From Burkholderia anthina (GTDB taxonomy: Bacteria > Pseudomonadota > Gammaproteobacteria > Burkholderiales > Burkholderiaceae), in contig NZ_CABVLY010000007.1 of NCBI RefSeq assembly GCF_902498995.1, positions 124,001 through 188,000 of the forward strand: a stretch of DNA of 64,000 nucleotides, given 5' to 3'. Shown here in pieces: positions 1 through 7,035 of the stretch. The stretch's first letter is position 1, and every line of letters begins with the position of its first letter. The notes under the pieces were generated by a model. That model made no database searches and was not told the origin of the DNA. It saw nothing but the letters and a program-made list of their open reading frames with translations. The position numbers and the translations under genes were made by a program.

Positions 1-327
1 ACGAAAACCGCGCAACTGGCGATCTCGCGCGGCCTCGCGAAACTCGCGGCCGGCACGAACGTGACGGTCAATTCGGTGCTGCCGGGGCCGACGATGTCCG
101 AAGGCGTGCGGGCGATGCTGAAGGCGACGGCCGACGAAACGGGCCGCAGCATCGACGATGTTGCCGTGGATTTCGTGCGCAGCGAGCGGGCAAGCTCGAT
201 CATCCAGCGGCCGGCGACGACGGAGGAAGTCGCGAACCTTGTCGTGTACGTGTGCTCGCCACAGGCATCGGCAACCACAGGCGCGGCGTTGCGCGTCGAC
301 GGCGGCGTGGTCGACACGATCGCGTAA
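1..327 (+). CDS. Short-chain dehydrogenase/reductase, C-terminal part
   Basis: The reading frame is open from the first base and ends at TAA 325-327, so only about 108 C-terminal residues are present. The second codon is a Lys followed by TAQLA, which is where the Lys of the SDR YxxxK catalytic motif normally sits. Downstream come VNSVLPGPT (the loop after beta-strand 6) and the closing TTGAALRVDGG, which is typical of classical NAD(P)H-dependent SDRs. Substrate cannot be told from this part. The catalytic Tyr and the cofactor motif lie outside the window. It converges on the lipoprotein gene. Confidence 0.85.
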   Translation, partial: TKTAQLAISRGLAKLAAGTNVTVNSVLPGPTMSEGVRAMLKATADETGRSIDDVAVDFVRSERASSIIQRPATTEEVANLVVYVCSPQASATTGAALRVDGGVVDTIA

Positions 328-360
328 CGGCAAACCCGGCCGGCAAAACCGGGACGGCAG

Positions 361-382
361 GCGCGGCGGACGGCCGCCGCGC
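361..382. terminator. Hairpin between convergent genes
   Basis: A perfect 9-bp stem (GCGCGGCGG, 361-369, with CCGCCGCGC, 374-382) closes a 4-nt loop between the SDR gene and the oppositely oriented lipoprotein gene. There is no T-run on either strand, so it may only help termination. It overlaps the last base of the lipoprotein stop codon. Confidence 0.4.
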
Positions 383-756
383 TATCGGAAAGCGGCCTTG
401 CCCGGCTGCAGCGCGCCCTTGCGGTCGGCGTCCATGCAGGTATCGAAGCCGCGTTGCGTGACGGCGCCGGCTTTGTCGAACACGACGAAGTAAGGCCGAT
501 GATCGTTGCCGTGCTCGATGACGTAGTTGTAGCAGACGCCGTTGCCGTTGCGGACCATCCACACGCTGCGCGGATTGCCGCCCGCGCGGACGACGTCGGT
601 GCGCATCGCGCCATGCCGCGACGCGGCCCTCGCCAGCGGGGTACGCGAATACGAGAACGGCAGCCACGAATCGAACCACGCACAGCCGTGCAACATCAGG
701 CAACTGGCCGCCAGGGACAGCGTCGCTGCGGGACGGGACATCGGAATCAATCGCAT
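382..756 (-). CDS. Small predicted lipoprotein of unknown function
   Basis: A 124-residue protein whose N-terminus is a short positively charged stretch, a hydrophobic core and the lipobox-like LMLHGC. It is therefore probably processed by signal peptidase II and lipid-anchored in the envelope. The mature part is small and ends in a stretch with CYNYVIEHGN and FDTCMDADR, containing two cysteines that could pair. I recognise no enzymatic motif. An ATG five codons further in (base 741) would also leave an intact signal peptide, and neither start has a clear ribosome-binding site. It is a conserved-looking hypothetical rather than a shadow frame, because the signal sequence and lipobox fall in register. 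Confidence 0.6.
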   Translation of the reverse strand: MRLIPMSRPAATLSLAASCLMLHGCAWFDSWLPFSYSRTPLARAASRHGAMRTDVVRAGGNPRSVWMVRNGNGVCYNYVIEHGNDHRPYFVVFDKAGAVTQRGFDTCMDADRKGALQPGKAAFR

Positions 757-944
757 GCTTGGAGGAATCTGCTGCGCCGTGCCGGCGCGATCGAAAGCCC
801 CATGCTACTAGACCTTGGGGTTCGGATCGAAAAGAAATGTTGAAATCGGTGTCCGGCGGCGCGGATCATGCACGCCGCGCGCAAACCGGATCGCGGTGAC
901 GCGCAGCGGCGCCGGACGGGCCGTCACCCGCCCTTGCCGGTGCG

Positions 945-991
945 CCGTTCACCGTTCACCGTTCACCGTTCACCGTTCACCGTTCACCGTT
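945..991. repeat. Heptanucleotide tandem repeat, 6.7 copies of CCGTTCA
   Basis: Six perfect, uninterrupted copies of CCGTTCA plus a partial seventh (CCGTT) lie in the 272-bp gap between the lipoprotein gene and the AI-2E permease, 37 bp beyond the permease stop codon. It is non-coding in the called gene set. Perfect short tandem arrays like this change copy number by slipped-strand pairing, so it may be a variable-number locus. Confidence 0.9.
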
Positions 992-1028
992 ACGCCGATG
1001 CGACGGACCGGCGCCGCGGCCGGCACCG

Positions 1029-2099
1029 TCATGCGACCCATTCGGCCCACAGCATCGTCAGCACCGTCATCAGCGCGGGGCCGACGAACAGCCCGATCAG
1101 GCCGAACGTCTCGGCGCCGCCGAGAATGCCGAACAGCACGAGCAGGAACGGCAGGCGCGTCGAGCTGCCGATCAGCACCGGCCGCACGAAATGCTCGGCG
1201 ACGAACACGACCACGAAGCCGACCGCCAGCACCACGATCGCCCACACGGTCGCCCCCTGCACGAACAGCCACAGCGCCGCGCCGCAGAACACGATCGGCG
1301 CGCAGAACGGCAGCATCGCGGCAATGGCCGTCACGAGGCCGAGCAGCGCCGAGTGCGGGACGCCCGCGAGCGCATACGCAACGCCGAGAATGGCGCCCTC
1401 GCCCAGCCCGACGACGACCAGCCCCGTCACCGTGCCGTACACGGCCGCGACCATCCGTTCGATCAGATCCGCGCCGCCGCGCCCGAACGCACGCCGCGCG
1501 CCCTGCAGCAGCGCACCCGACAACTTGTGGCCGGCACGCAGGATCACGAACAGCGTAACCAGCATGAAGCCGAATTCGAACAACCCGTGCGCGAGCTTCG
1601 TGCCGAACTGCCGCCCGAAAGCGATGAATTTCGCGCCGCTCGCACCGTGCATCGCCGAGTCGGCATGCAGCGGATGACCGAGATTGGCCTGCCACCATTG
1701 GGTGATCTGCGCGGACCCGTAAGGCAGCCGCCCGACCACGTCCGGCAGCGGAATGCCGTTGTCCTGGATCGAGTGCAGCCACATGCGCAAGTCGTGCTCC
1801 TGCGCGAACGCCTGCCCCAGCGCGAGCGCCACCGGCAGCACGACGAGCAGCGAAATCCCGGCGGTGATCACCGTCGCGGTCAGGGTCGGCCGGTCGCGAA
1901 ACCACCGGTCCGACTCGAAGCGTTTCAGCAACGGCCACAGCGCGATCGCGATCACGCATGCCCATGCAATGGCGGGAATGAAATCGCGGATCACCCACAG
2001 CGCGAGCATCAGCAACACCGCATACAGCACGGCGCGGGCAATCTGCTGCACGCGCGGGCGCACGGCGGCATCCTGGGAGGGCGGGACATGTGCGCGCAT
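1029..2099 (-). CDS. AI-2E family transporter (PerM-like permease)
   Basis: A 356-residue integral membrane protein of the AI-2E transporter/PerM family. It has a hydrophobic pair near residues 20-55, a soluble central loop with a polar stretch, and a block of long hydrophobic helices rich in Gly/Val in the C-terminal half, ending near FGLIGLFVGPALMTVLTMLW. Members export small molecules or act as Na+/H+ antiporters, so the substrate cannot be assigned here. The start is the ATG at 2099, preceded by AGAGG. The frame stays open further upstream, but that part runs through a terminator hairpin and is not plausible. It stands alone between a terminator and the heptamer repeat. Confidence 0.85.
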   Translation of the reverse strand: MRAHVPPSQDAAVRPRVQQIARAVLYAVLLMLALWVIRDFIPAIAWACVIAIALWPLLKRFESDRWFRDRPTLTATVITAGISLLVVLPVALALGQAFAQEHDLRMWLHSIQDNGIPLPDVVGRLPYGSAQITQWWQANLGHPLHADSAMHGASGAKFIAFGRQFGTKLAHGLFEFGFMLVTLFVILRAGHKLSGALLQGARRAFGRGGADLIERMVAAVYGTVTGLVVVGLGEGAILGVAYALAGVPHSALLGLVTAIAAMLPFCAPIVFCGAALWLFVQGATVWAIVVLAVGFVVVFVAEHFVRPVLIGSSTRLPFLLVLFGILGGAETFGLIGLFVGPALMTVLTMLWAEWVA

Positions 2100-2117
2100 G
2101 GCACCTCTGTCGAAATG

Positions 2118-2164
2118 AAAAAATGGCGGTTCGCCCGGGCCGAAAACCCGGGCGAACCGCCATT
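2118..2164 (-). terminator. Rho-independent terminator of the old yellow enzyme gene
   Basis: An 18-bp perfect stem (2122-2139 with 2147-2164) closes a 7-nt loop and, read on the minus strand, runs straight into six T residues. It sits about 100 bp after the stop codon of the flavin oxidoreductase and just before the permease start, so it insulates the two genes. Confidence 0.85.
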
Positions 2165-2262
2165 CTATCCATCGTTGCCGCGACGGCACGCCGACGTCGC
2201 GCGCCACGTCGTCAACCGCGGGCCGCGGCGAACGCCGCGCCGTCGCGCGACCGGACGCGTGC

Positions 2263-3372
2263 TCAGGCCACCTTGTCGGCGACGCGATAGCGCTCCAGCC
2301 AGTGCGCATACGGCGCGGGCAGCGTCCACGACGGACGCTCGACGCCGAGCTGCTTGGCCGCGTAGTACGGCCAGTGCGGATCGGCAAGATGCGCGCGGCC
2401 GATCATCACGAGGTCGAGCTGCTGCTCGGCGACGACACGGTTCGCCAGTTGCGGCGTGTCGATGCCCCACGCCGACGACACCGGCAGGCCGGCTTCGCGG
2501 CGCACGCGTTCGGCGATCGGCGCGAGGAACGCCGGGCCCCACGGAATCTGCGCGTCGGGCGTCGAGAAGCCGACCGACACGCTCAGCATGTCGAGCCCTT
2601 CCTGCTTCATCCGCTGCGTGAGCGCGATCGATTCGGCGAGCGTCTCTTCGTCGCGGCCGTCGTATTCGATCACGCCGAGGCGCGCGGTCAGCGGCAGGTG
2701 CTCCGGCCATACCTGGCGCACCGCCTTCAGCGTATCGACGAGGAAGCGGCTGCGGTTTTCCGCCGAACCGCCGTATTCGTCGTCGCGCCGGTTCGAATGC
2801 ACCGAGAAGAAGCTCTGGCCGAGATAGCCGTGCGCGAAGTGCAGTTCGAGCCATTCGAAGCCGAGGTCGCGTGCGCGCTTCGCGGATGCAACGAAATCGG
2901 CCTGCACGCGCGCGATGTCGTCGTGCGTCATCGCGCGCGGCGTCTTCGGCAGATGCGCGCCGAACGGAACGGCCGACGGGGCGATGGTCTGCCAGCCGCG
3001 CGGATCGCCGTCGGCGATGTGATCGTCGCCTTCCCACGGACGGTTCGCGCTCGCCTTGCGGCCCGCATGCGCGATCTGGATGCCGGGCACCGCGCCCGCC
3101 GCCTTGATTGCCGCGACCGACGGCGCGAACGCCTCGGCCTGCGCATCGGTCCACAGCCCGGCACAGCCCGGCGTGATACGGCCTTCCGGCGACACGGCCG
3201 TCGCCTCCGCGATCACGAGGCCCGCGCCGCCGCGTGCGATGCCGGCCAGATGCACGTGATGCCAGTCGTTGACGACGCCGTCTTCGGCGACGTACTGGCA
3301 CATCGGCGGCACCGCGATGCGGTTGCGCAGCGTGACATCCTTGAGTTTGAACGGTTCGAACAGGGCAGACAT
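2263..3372 (-). CDS. NADH:flavin oxidoreductase, old yellow enzyme (XenA/YqjM class)
   Basis: A 369-residue FMN-dependent ene-reductase that reduces activated C=C bonds of alpha,beta-unsaturated carbonyls and nitro compounds with NAD(P)H. The class II OYE signature is clear: PPMCQY puts Cys at residue 25, the redox-tuning position of XenA and YqjM. QIAHAGRKAS and ELHFAHGYL follow, then FMN-binding segments towards the C-terminus (VMIGRAHLADP). Length matches XenA. The ATG at 3372 is preceded by AAGGAG at good spacing. It lies 146 bp downstream of the DJ-1/PfpI gene on the same strand, probably co-transcribed, and ends at a strong terminator. Both fit detoxification of reactive electrophiles. 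Confidence 0.92.
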   Translation of the reverse strand: MSALFEPFKLKDVTLRNRIAVPPMCQYVAEDGVVNDWHHVHLAGIARGGAGLVIAEATAVSPEGRITPGCAGLWTDAQAEAFAPSVAAIKAAGAVPGIQIAHAGRKASANRPWEGDDHIADGDPRGWQTIAPSAVPFGAHLPKTPRAMTHDDIARVQADFVASAKRARDLGFEWLELHFAHGYLGQSFFSVHSNRRDDEYGGSAENRSRFLVDTLKAVRQVWPEHLPLTARLGVIEYDGRDEETLAESIALTQRMKQEGLDMLSVSVGFSTPDAQIPWGPAFLAPIAERVRREAGLPVSSAWGIDTPQLANRVVAEQQLDLVMIGRAHLADPHWPYYAAKQLGVERPSWTLPAPYAHWLERYRVADKVA

Positions 3373-3518
3373 CCACCACTCCTTTGCTTGGTTCTGCGAA
3401 ACGGCTGGACGATCCACCGCACGGGGTGCGCGGCAGAACGATTCGGGCCGTCGTCGGGCCGGCTGTGCCCGGCGACGGAAACGGCGCGGCACCGGTCATG
3501 CCGGCGCCGGGCAAACTT

Positions 3519-4205
3519 TCATCGACGGCCGAGTTGCGCGAGCAGCGCCTCGGCCGCAGGCGCCGACGACGCGGGGTTCTGCCCCGTGATCAGCAGCCCG
3601 TCGGTGACGACGTGCGGCGCCCAGTCGGCGCTGCGCTCGAACTGCGCGCCGTTGGTCTTCAGCATGTCCTCGACGAGGAACGGCACCACTTCCGTCAGCT
3701 CGACGGCCGCCTCCTCGCTGTTGGTGAAGCCCGTCGCACGCTTGCCGCGCACGACCGACTCGCCGGTGTTCGGATCCTTCACGTGGCGCAGCACGCCCGG
3801 CGCGTGGCACACGGCCGCGACCGGCTTGCCGGCCGACAACGCGCGCTCGATCAGGCCGATCGAATGCAGATCCTCGGCGAGATCCCACAGCGGGCCGTGG
3901 CCGCCCGGATAGAACACCGCGTCGTAATCGTCGATCGACACGTCGGCCAGCTTGCGCGTCGCCGCGAGTTCGGCCCTGGCCGCCGTATCCGCGTCGAAAC
4001 GGCGCGTGGCGTCGGTTTGCGCGGCCGGATCGCTGCTTTTCGGGTCGAGCGGCGGCTGGCCGCCCTTCGGCGACGCGAGCGTCAGTTCGACGCCGGCATC
4101 CTTGAACGCGTAATACGGCGCGGCCAGTTCCTCGAGCCAGAAGCCGGTCTTCTTGCCGGTGTCGCCGAGCGTGTCGTGCGAGGTCAGGACAACCAGAATC
4201 TTCAT
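3519..4205 (-). CDS. DJ-1/PfpI family protein (class I glutamine amidotransferase-like, Hsp31-type)
   Basis: A 228-residue cytoplasmic protein of the DJ-1/PfpI superfamily. The nucleophile elbow is AVCHAPG with Cys133-His134, the acidic partner is in GFWLEEL (Glu25/26), and FYPGGHGPLWDL is the conserved glycine loop. Related Hsp31/YajL-type proteins act as glutathione-independent glyoxalases or deglycases on methylglyoxal. That function is inferred here from the triad and from the downstream ene-reductase. The start ATG follows AAGGAG by 9 nt. Its long upstream region carries two copies of an 18-bp palindromic element, suggesting repressor control of this gene and the next. Confidence 0.88.
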   Translation of the reverse strand: MKILVVLTSHDTLGDTGKKTGFWLEELAAPYYAFKDAGVELTLASPKGGQPPLDPKSSDPAAQTDATRRFDADTAARAELAATRKLADVSIDDYDAVFYPGGHGPLWDLAEDLHSIGLIERALSAGKPVAAVCHAPGVLRHVKDPNTGESVVRGKRATGFTNSEEAAVELTEVVPFLVEDMLKTNGAQFERSADWAPHVVTDGLLITGQNPASSAPAAEALLAQLGRR

Positions 4206-4362
4206 GATCGGACACTCCTTCGAAATGGGGGAACGGGGCCGCGTCGCGCGGCGGCCAGCATGGCGCACGCCGCGTGCCGCGAACGACGCGCGCCTGCCGG
4301 TTAGTCCGCTGGCGGGCGCCGACGTGCCGGTCGCGCATCGAAAATGTTCGTTGCCCGATGCT

Positions 4363-4380
4363 ATTAGACCAGTCGTCTAG
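4363..4380. promoter_or_regulatory. Operator-like palindrome, copy 1
   Basis: ATTAGACCAGTCGTCTAG contains the dyad TAGAC-N5-GTCTA. It lies 158 bp upstream of the DJ-1/PfpI start codon. An almost identical copy sits 144 bp further upstream. Spacing and symmetry suit a TetR-family dimer, and ene-reductase genes are commonly controlled by NemR-type TetR repressors. No TetR gene is next to it. Confidence 0.6.
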
Positions 4381-4506
4381 TCATAGCATCGAAAAAAACG
4401 ACGACCTCTCCTGCACGAGCAGCATCGCAGCGCGATATGGCATTTTCGCGTCTGCGCGATGCGTCAGGAACGGCGTCGCATTCAGCAGGCTGGATGATAG
4501 CCCTGG

Positions 4507-4524
4507 ATTAGACCGGTCGTCTAG
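4507..4524. promoter_or_regulatory. Operator-like palindrome, copy 2
   Basis: ATTAGACCGGTCGTCTAG differs from copy 1 at a single central base, so both the TAGAC/GTCTA arms and the flanks are conserved. Two such exact 18-mers in one non-coding region are unlikely to be chance and mark a shared DNA-binding protein. Confidence 0.6.
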
Positions 4525-4959
4525 CGATCCGGGCTTCGGCCCTGCCACCGTCATGGCTTTTGCAACGGAGCGCATCCGGCAACAGCCGTTGCCGATCGCG
4601 CCCCCTTTCCGCTCCGGTGCTGCGGCATTCGCGGGCTCGTTCAGCCGCGAACATATCGCCGATCTGCCGCGCGAGCACGGCTGCCCGCAGGGCTGGAAAT
4701 CGTCATCGAGCGCGGTTCGGTCGACGGGTTCGCGAATGGCGGCCGCGTGGCGGTAACGGGCCTGATATTTCCGCCGTGCGATGCGGATCGTGGCGCCGTA
4801 TTCGCCGAGCAGGGCCGCGTGACGTTTCCGGGGCCGACGGTGATGCAACTCGACGCGCGCCACACGGCGCCCGACGACTTCGCGCCAGCGATTCGACCGG
4901 CCGGCCGGGCTGCGCCGCTCGACGTCGCATCAAGCGGTGCAGCCCGGCCGGTTTCACGC

Positions 4960-5709
4960 TCAGAGCAAGCCCATCCCGCCCGACGCGATGATTTCCGCGC
5001 CGACGATGAACGCTGACTCGGGTGCGCTCAGGTGCAGCACCGTCGACGCGATTTCGTCCGGCGTGCCGAACCGGCCGATCGGCACGAGCCCCTTGATCTT
5101 TTCCGCGGTCTCGTCGAGCGTCGCCGCATCGAGCCCGAGCTTGCCGTACAACGGCGTCTCGACCGGCCCGGGGCTCACCACGTTCACGCGCGCGCCGTGC
5201 GGCAGCAATTCCGTCGACAGCGTCTTCGCGAACGAATTGACCGCCGCCTTGCTTGCCGCGTACACGGACGAACCCGGCATCCCGATGTGCGCGTTGATCG
5301 ACCCGTTGATCACGATCGACGCGCCGCGGTTCAGCAGCGGGACGAGCGCCTGGATCTGGAAATACGCGCCCTTCACGTTCGTGTTGAACACGAGGTCCCA
5401 CAACGCTTCGTCGATATCCGCGAACGGCGCGAGTTTCGCGACGCCCGCGTTGATGAACACGGCGTCGAGCCGCGCGCCGGATGCCGCGATCGCATCCGCC
5501 AGCGCCCGCGCCGACGCGACGCTGCCGGCCTCGTTGCGGATCGCGAGCGCGCCGTCGCCGAGCGTCTCGCGCGCGGCGGCGAGCGTCTGCTCGTCGCGAC
5601 CGGTGATGATGACCTGCGCGCCTTCGGCCGCGAATGCCCGTGCGGCCGCCAGGCCGATGCCGCTGTTGCCGCCCGTGACGAGTACCGTTTTTCCTTCGAA
5701 GCGTTGCAT
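4960..5709 (-). CDS. Classical short-chain dehydrogenase/reductase
   Basis: A complete 249-residue SDR. The cofactor motif TGGNSGIG is at residues 12-19, followed by FINAG (structural NAG), a Ser in INGSINAH and the catalytic YAASK. The C-terminus ends VGAEIIASGGMGLL as in FabG-like enzymes. TGRDEQ after beta-strand 2 suggests NADP(H) preference. The start ATG is preceded by AGGAGAA. Substrate is unknown. It is transcribed away from, and directly downstream of, a LysR gene in the same orientation, with a perfect palindrome in the 135-bp gap, so the LysR protein probably controls it. Confidence 0.9.
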   Translation of the reverse strand: MQRFEGKTVLVTGGNSGIGLAAARAFAAEGAQVIITGRDEQTLAAARETLGDGALAIRNEAGSVASARALADAIAASGARLDAVFINAGVAKLAPFADIDEALWDLVFNTNVKGAYFQIQALVPLLNRGASIVINGSINAHIGMPGSSVYAASKAAVNSFAKTLSTELLPHGARVNVVSPGPVETPLYGKLGLDAATLDETAEKIKGLVPIGRFGTPDEIASTVLHLSAPESAFIVGAEIIASGGMGLL

Positions 5710-5796
5710 GATGTTCTCCTGTGAACCGGTGAGTTGACCGTGAACACAGGATGCGCGCGGCGCCCGGGGTTGCCGTACGACGGGCGCGGCGGACAC

Positions 5797-5813
5797 GTTC
5801 GAAATCTTCGAAC
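5797..5813. promoter_or_regulatory. Perfect palindrome, likely LysR-type operator
   Basis: GTTCGAA-ATC-TTCGAAC is a perfect inverted repeat with 7-bp arms and a 3-bp spacer. It is 88 bp upstream of the SDR start codon and just past the end of the LysR gene. TTCGAA-type symmetric sites of this size are usual for LysR recognition sites. Confidence 0.6.
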
Positions 5814-5844
5814 ATGTTTGCGGAGGCTCGCCCGGACGGCGCGC

Positions 5845-6762
5845 TCAACCCGCCACGTCGATCCCGTCGAGCAGCCGCTGCGCGAGCCGCGGTTCCCGCA
5901 ATTGCTCGAGCCACCATTGCAGCGCGCGGCCGTCGCGATCGCCGCGCCACGCGACATACAACACGTTCGGTTCGCGCGGATCGGCCGTTTCCTTCTCCAC
6001 CAGCTCGCCGCGCGCCAGCAGCGACGCGACCCGCCGGCGCGGCACCCAGCCGACGCCGAGCGCGTCGCGCTGCGCAAGGATCTTCGCGCGCATCGACGGC
6101 ACCGCGAGCACCGCCTGCCCGCCGAGCAGCCCGTATGCCCGGCCGACCGAGCGCCGCGACGAATCGGCGACGACGACCGCGCGGTGCGCGCCGATCGCAT
6201 CCCGCGTGAGCCGCTCGCTCGACGCCGCAAGCGGATGGCGCGGCGATACCGCGAACACCCACTCCATCGCGCCGAGCTCGAACCACTTGAAACCCGGGAT
6301 TGCCGGCGGCTCGTTGGTCGCGCCGACGACCAGATCGGCGCGACCGTCGCGCAGCGCCTCCCAGGTGCCGCCGAGGACTTCGTGCGTGAAGCGCAGCGAC
6401 ACGCCCGAATCGAGCGTGTCGAACGCACGCACGACCGGCAGCAGCGTATCGAACTCCAGCACCTCGTCGCTGACGATCCACAGCCGGTCCTCCCAGCCGC
6501 TCGCGACCTGCCGCACGCGCTGCGTGAGCCGCGCGACGTGCAGCGCGAGGCGCGATGCCTCGTCGGTCAGCAACTGGCCGGCCGGCGTGAGCTGCAGCCG
6601 GTAGCCGCGCCGGTCGAACAACAGCGCGTCGAAGCGCGTTTCGAGCTGCCGCGCGGCGTGCGACACCGTCGACGGCGCCTTGCCGAGCCGCGCGGCCGCC
6701 CGCGACAGGCTGCCGGTTGCGCGGATCGCATCGAGCAGCGCGAGTTCGTCTTCGGACAACAT
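5845..6762 (-). CDS. LysR-family transcriptional regulator
   Basis: A 305-residue regulator. The N-terminal winged helix-turn-helix covers residues 1-60 (SLSRAAARLGKAPSTVSHAARQLE). The effector domain follows, with the dimer strand LWIVSDEVLEFDTLLP and a closing WWLEQLREP. It belongs to the PecT/GcvA-like group in which DALLFDRRGYRLQLTPAG follows the HTH. The neighbouring SDR gene, same strand, starts 136 bp beyond its stop codon and is the obvious target. The start chosen is the ATG at 6762, where the HTH alignment begins. The frame runs further upstream without homology. The inducer is unknown. Confidence 0.88.
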   Translation of the reverse strand: MLSEDELALLDAIRATGSLSRAAARLGKAPSTVSHAARQLETRFDALLFDRRGYRLQLTPAGQLLTDEASRLALHVARLTQRVRQVASGWEDRLWIVSDEVLEFDTLLPVVRAFDTLDSGVSLRFTHEVLGGTWEALRDGRADLVVGATNEPPAIPGFKWFELGAMEWVFAVSPRHPLAASSERLTRDAIGAHRAVVVADSSRRSVGRAYGLLGGQAVLAVPSMRAKILAQRDALGVGWVPRRRVASLLARGELVEKETADPREPNVLYVAWRGDRDGRALQWWLEQLREPRLAQRLLDGIDVAG

Positions 6763-6986
6763 GAGCGGCACTCCGGTCGGGGGGTGTCGTGGATCGTAAG
6801 GCAGCGGCGGGCGGCGGTCCAATCGAATGGCGCTGCGCCCGGTGTGCGGCGGATGCAGGCCAACCCTCCCGACGGGGGGCGATCCCTTCGGGCATCCGGA
6901 CAGCCACGACCACAAGCACGCTCATTCCCCCGGACGCACGAAGCCGCACATGCCGCCCTTCCGAGCGCCAGTCCGGCCATGAACTT

Positions 6987-7020
6987 CCGGTATGCTGACA
7001 AACACCGAATTCCAGTATCC
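6987..7020 (+). promoter_or_regulatory. Direct repeat upstream of the MocR gene
   Basis: TTCCGGTAT (6987-6995) and TTCCAGTAT (7012-7020) are direct repeats 25 bp apart, 16 bp before the MocR start codon. MocR/GabR/PdxR-type regulators commonly bind direct repeats, so this is a plausible autoregulatory site. A related TTCCGGAAA occurs at 8525-8533, between the MocR gene and the next gene. Confidence 0.4.
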
Positions 7021-7035
7021 GAGGTAACCACTGCG

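Larger units (their letters stand above)
4206..4959. other. 754-bp intergenic region with two operator-like palindromes and a possible gene remnant
   Basis: No convincing gene lies between the DJ-1 gene and the downstream end of the SDR gene. Two palindromes (4363-4380, 4507-4524) sit in the half nearer the DJ-1 gene. On the plus strand one frame is open from about 4525 to 5016. Its stretch at 4681-4880 reads like ordinary protein (for example GLEIVIERGSVDGFANGG), but it has no credible start and overlaps the SDR gene. I treat it as a possible decayed fragment of unknown family. Confidence 0.4.

Noticed and set aside
4381-4863. Open frame of 160 codons on the minus strand upstream of the DJ-1 gene
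   Set aside because: It spans an operator palindrome, has no ribosome site and its composition is that of a shadow frame.
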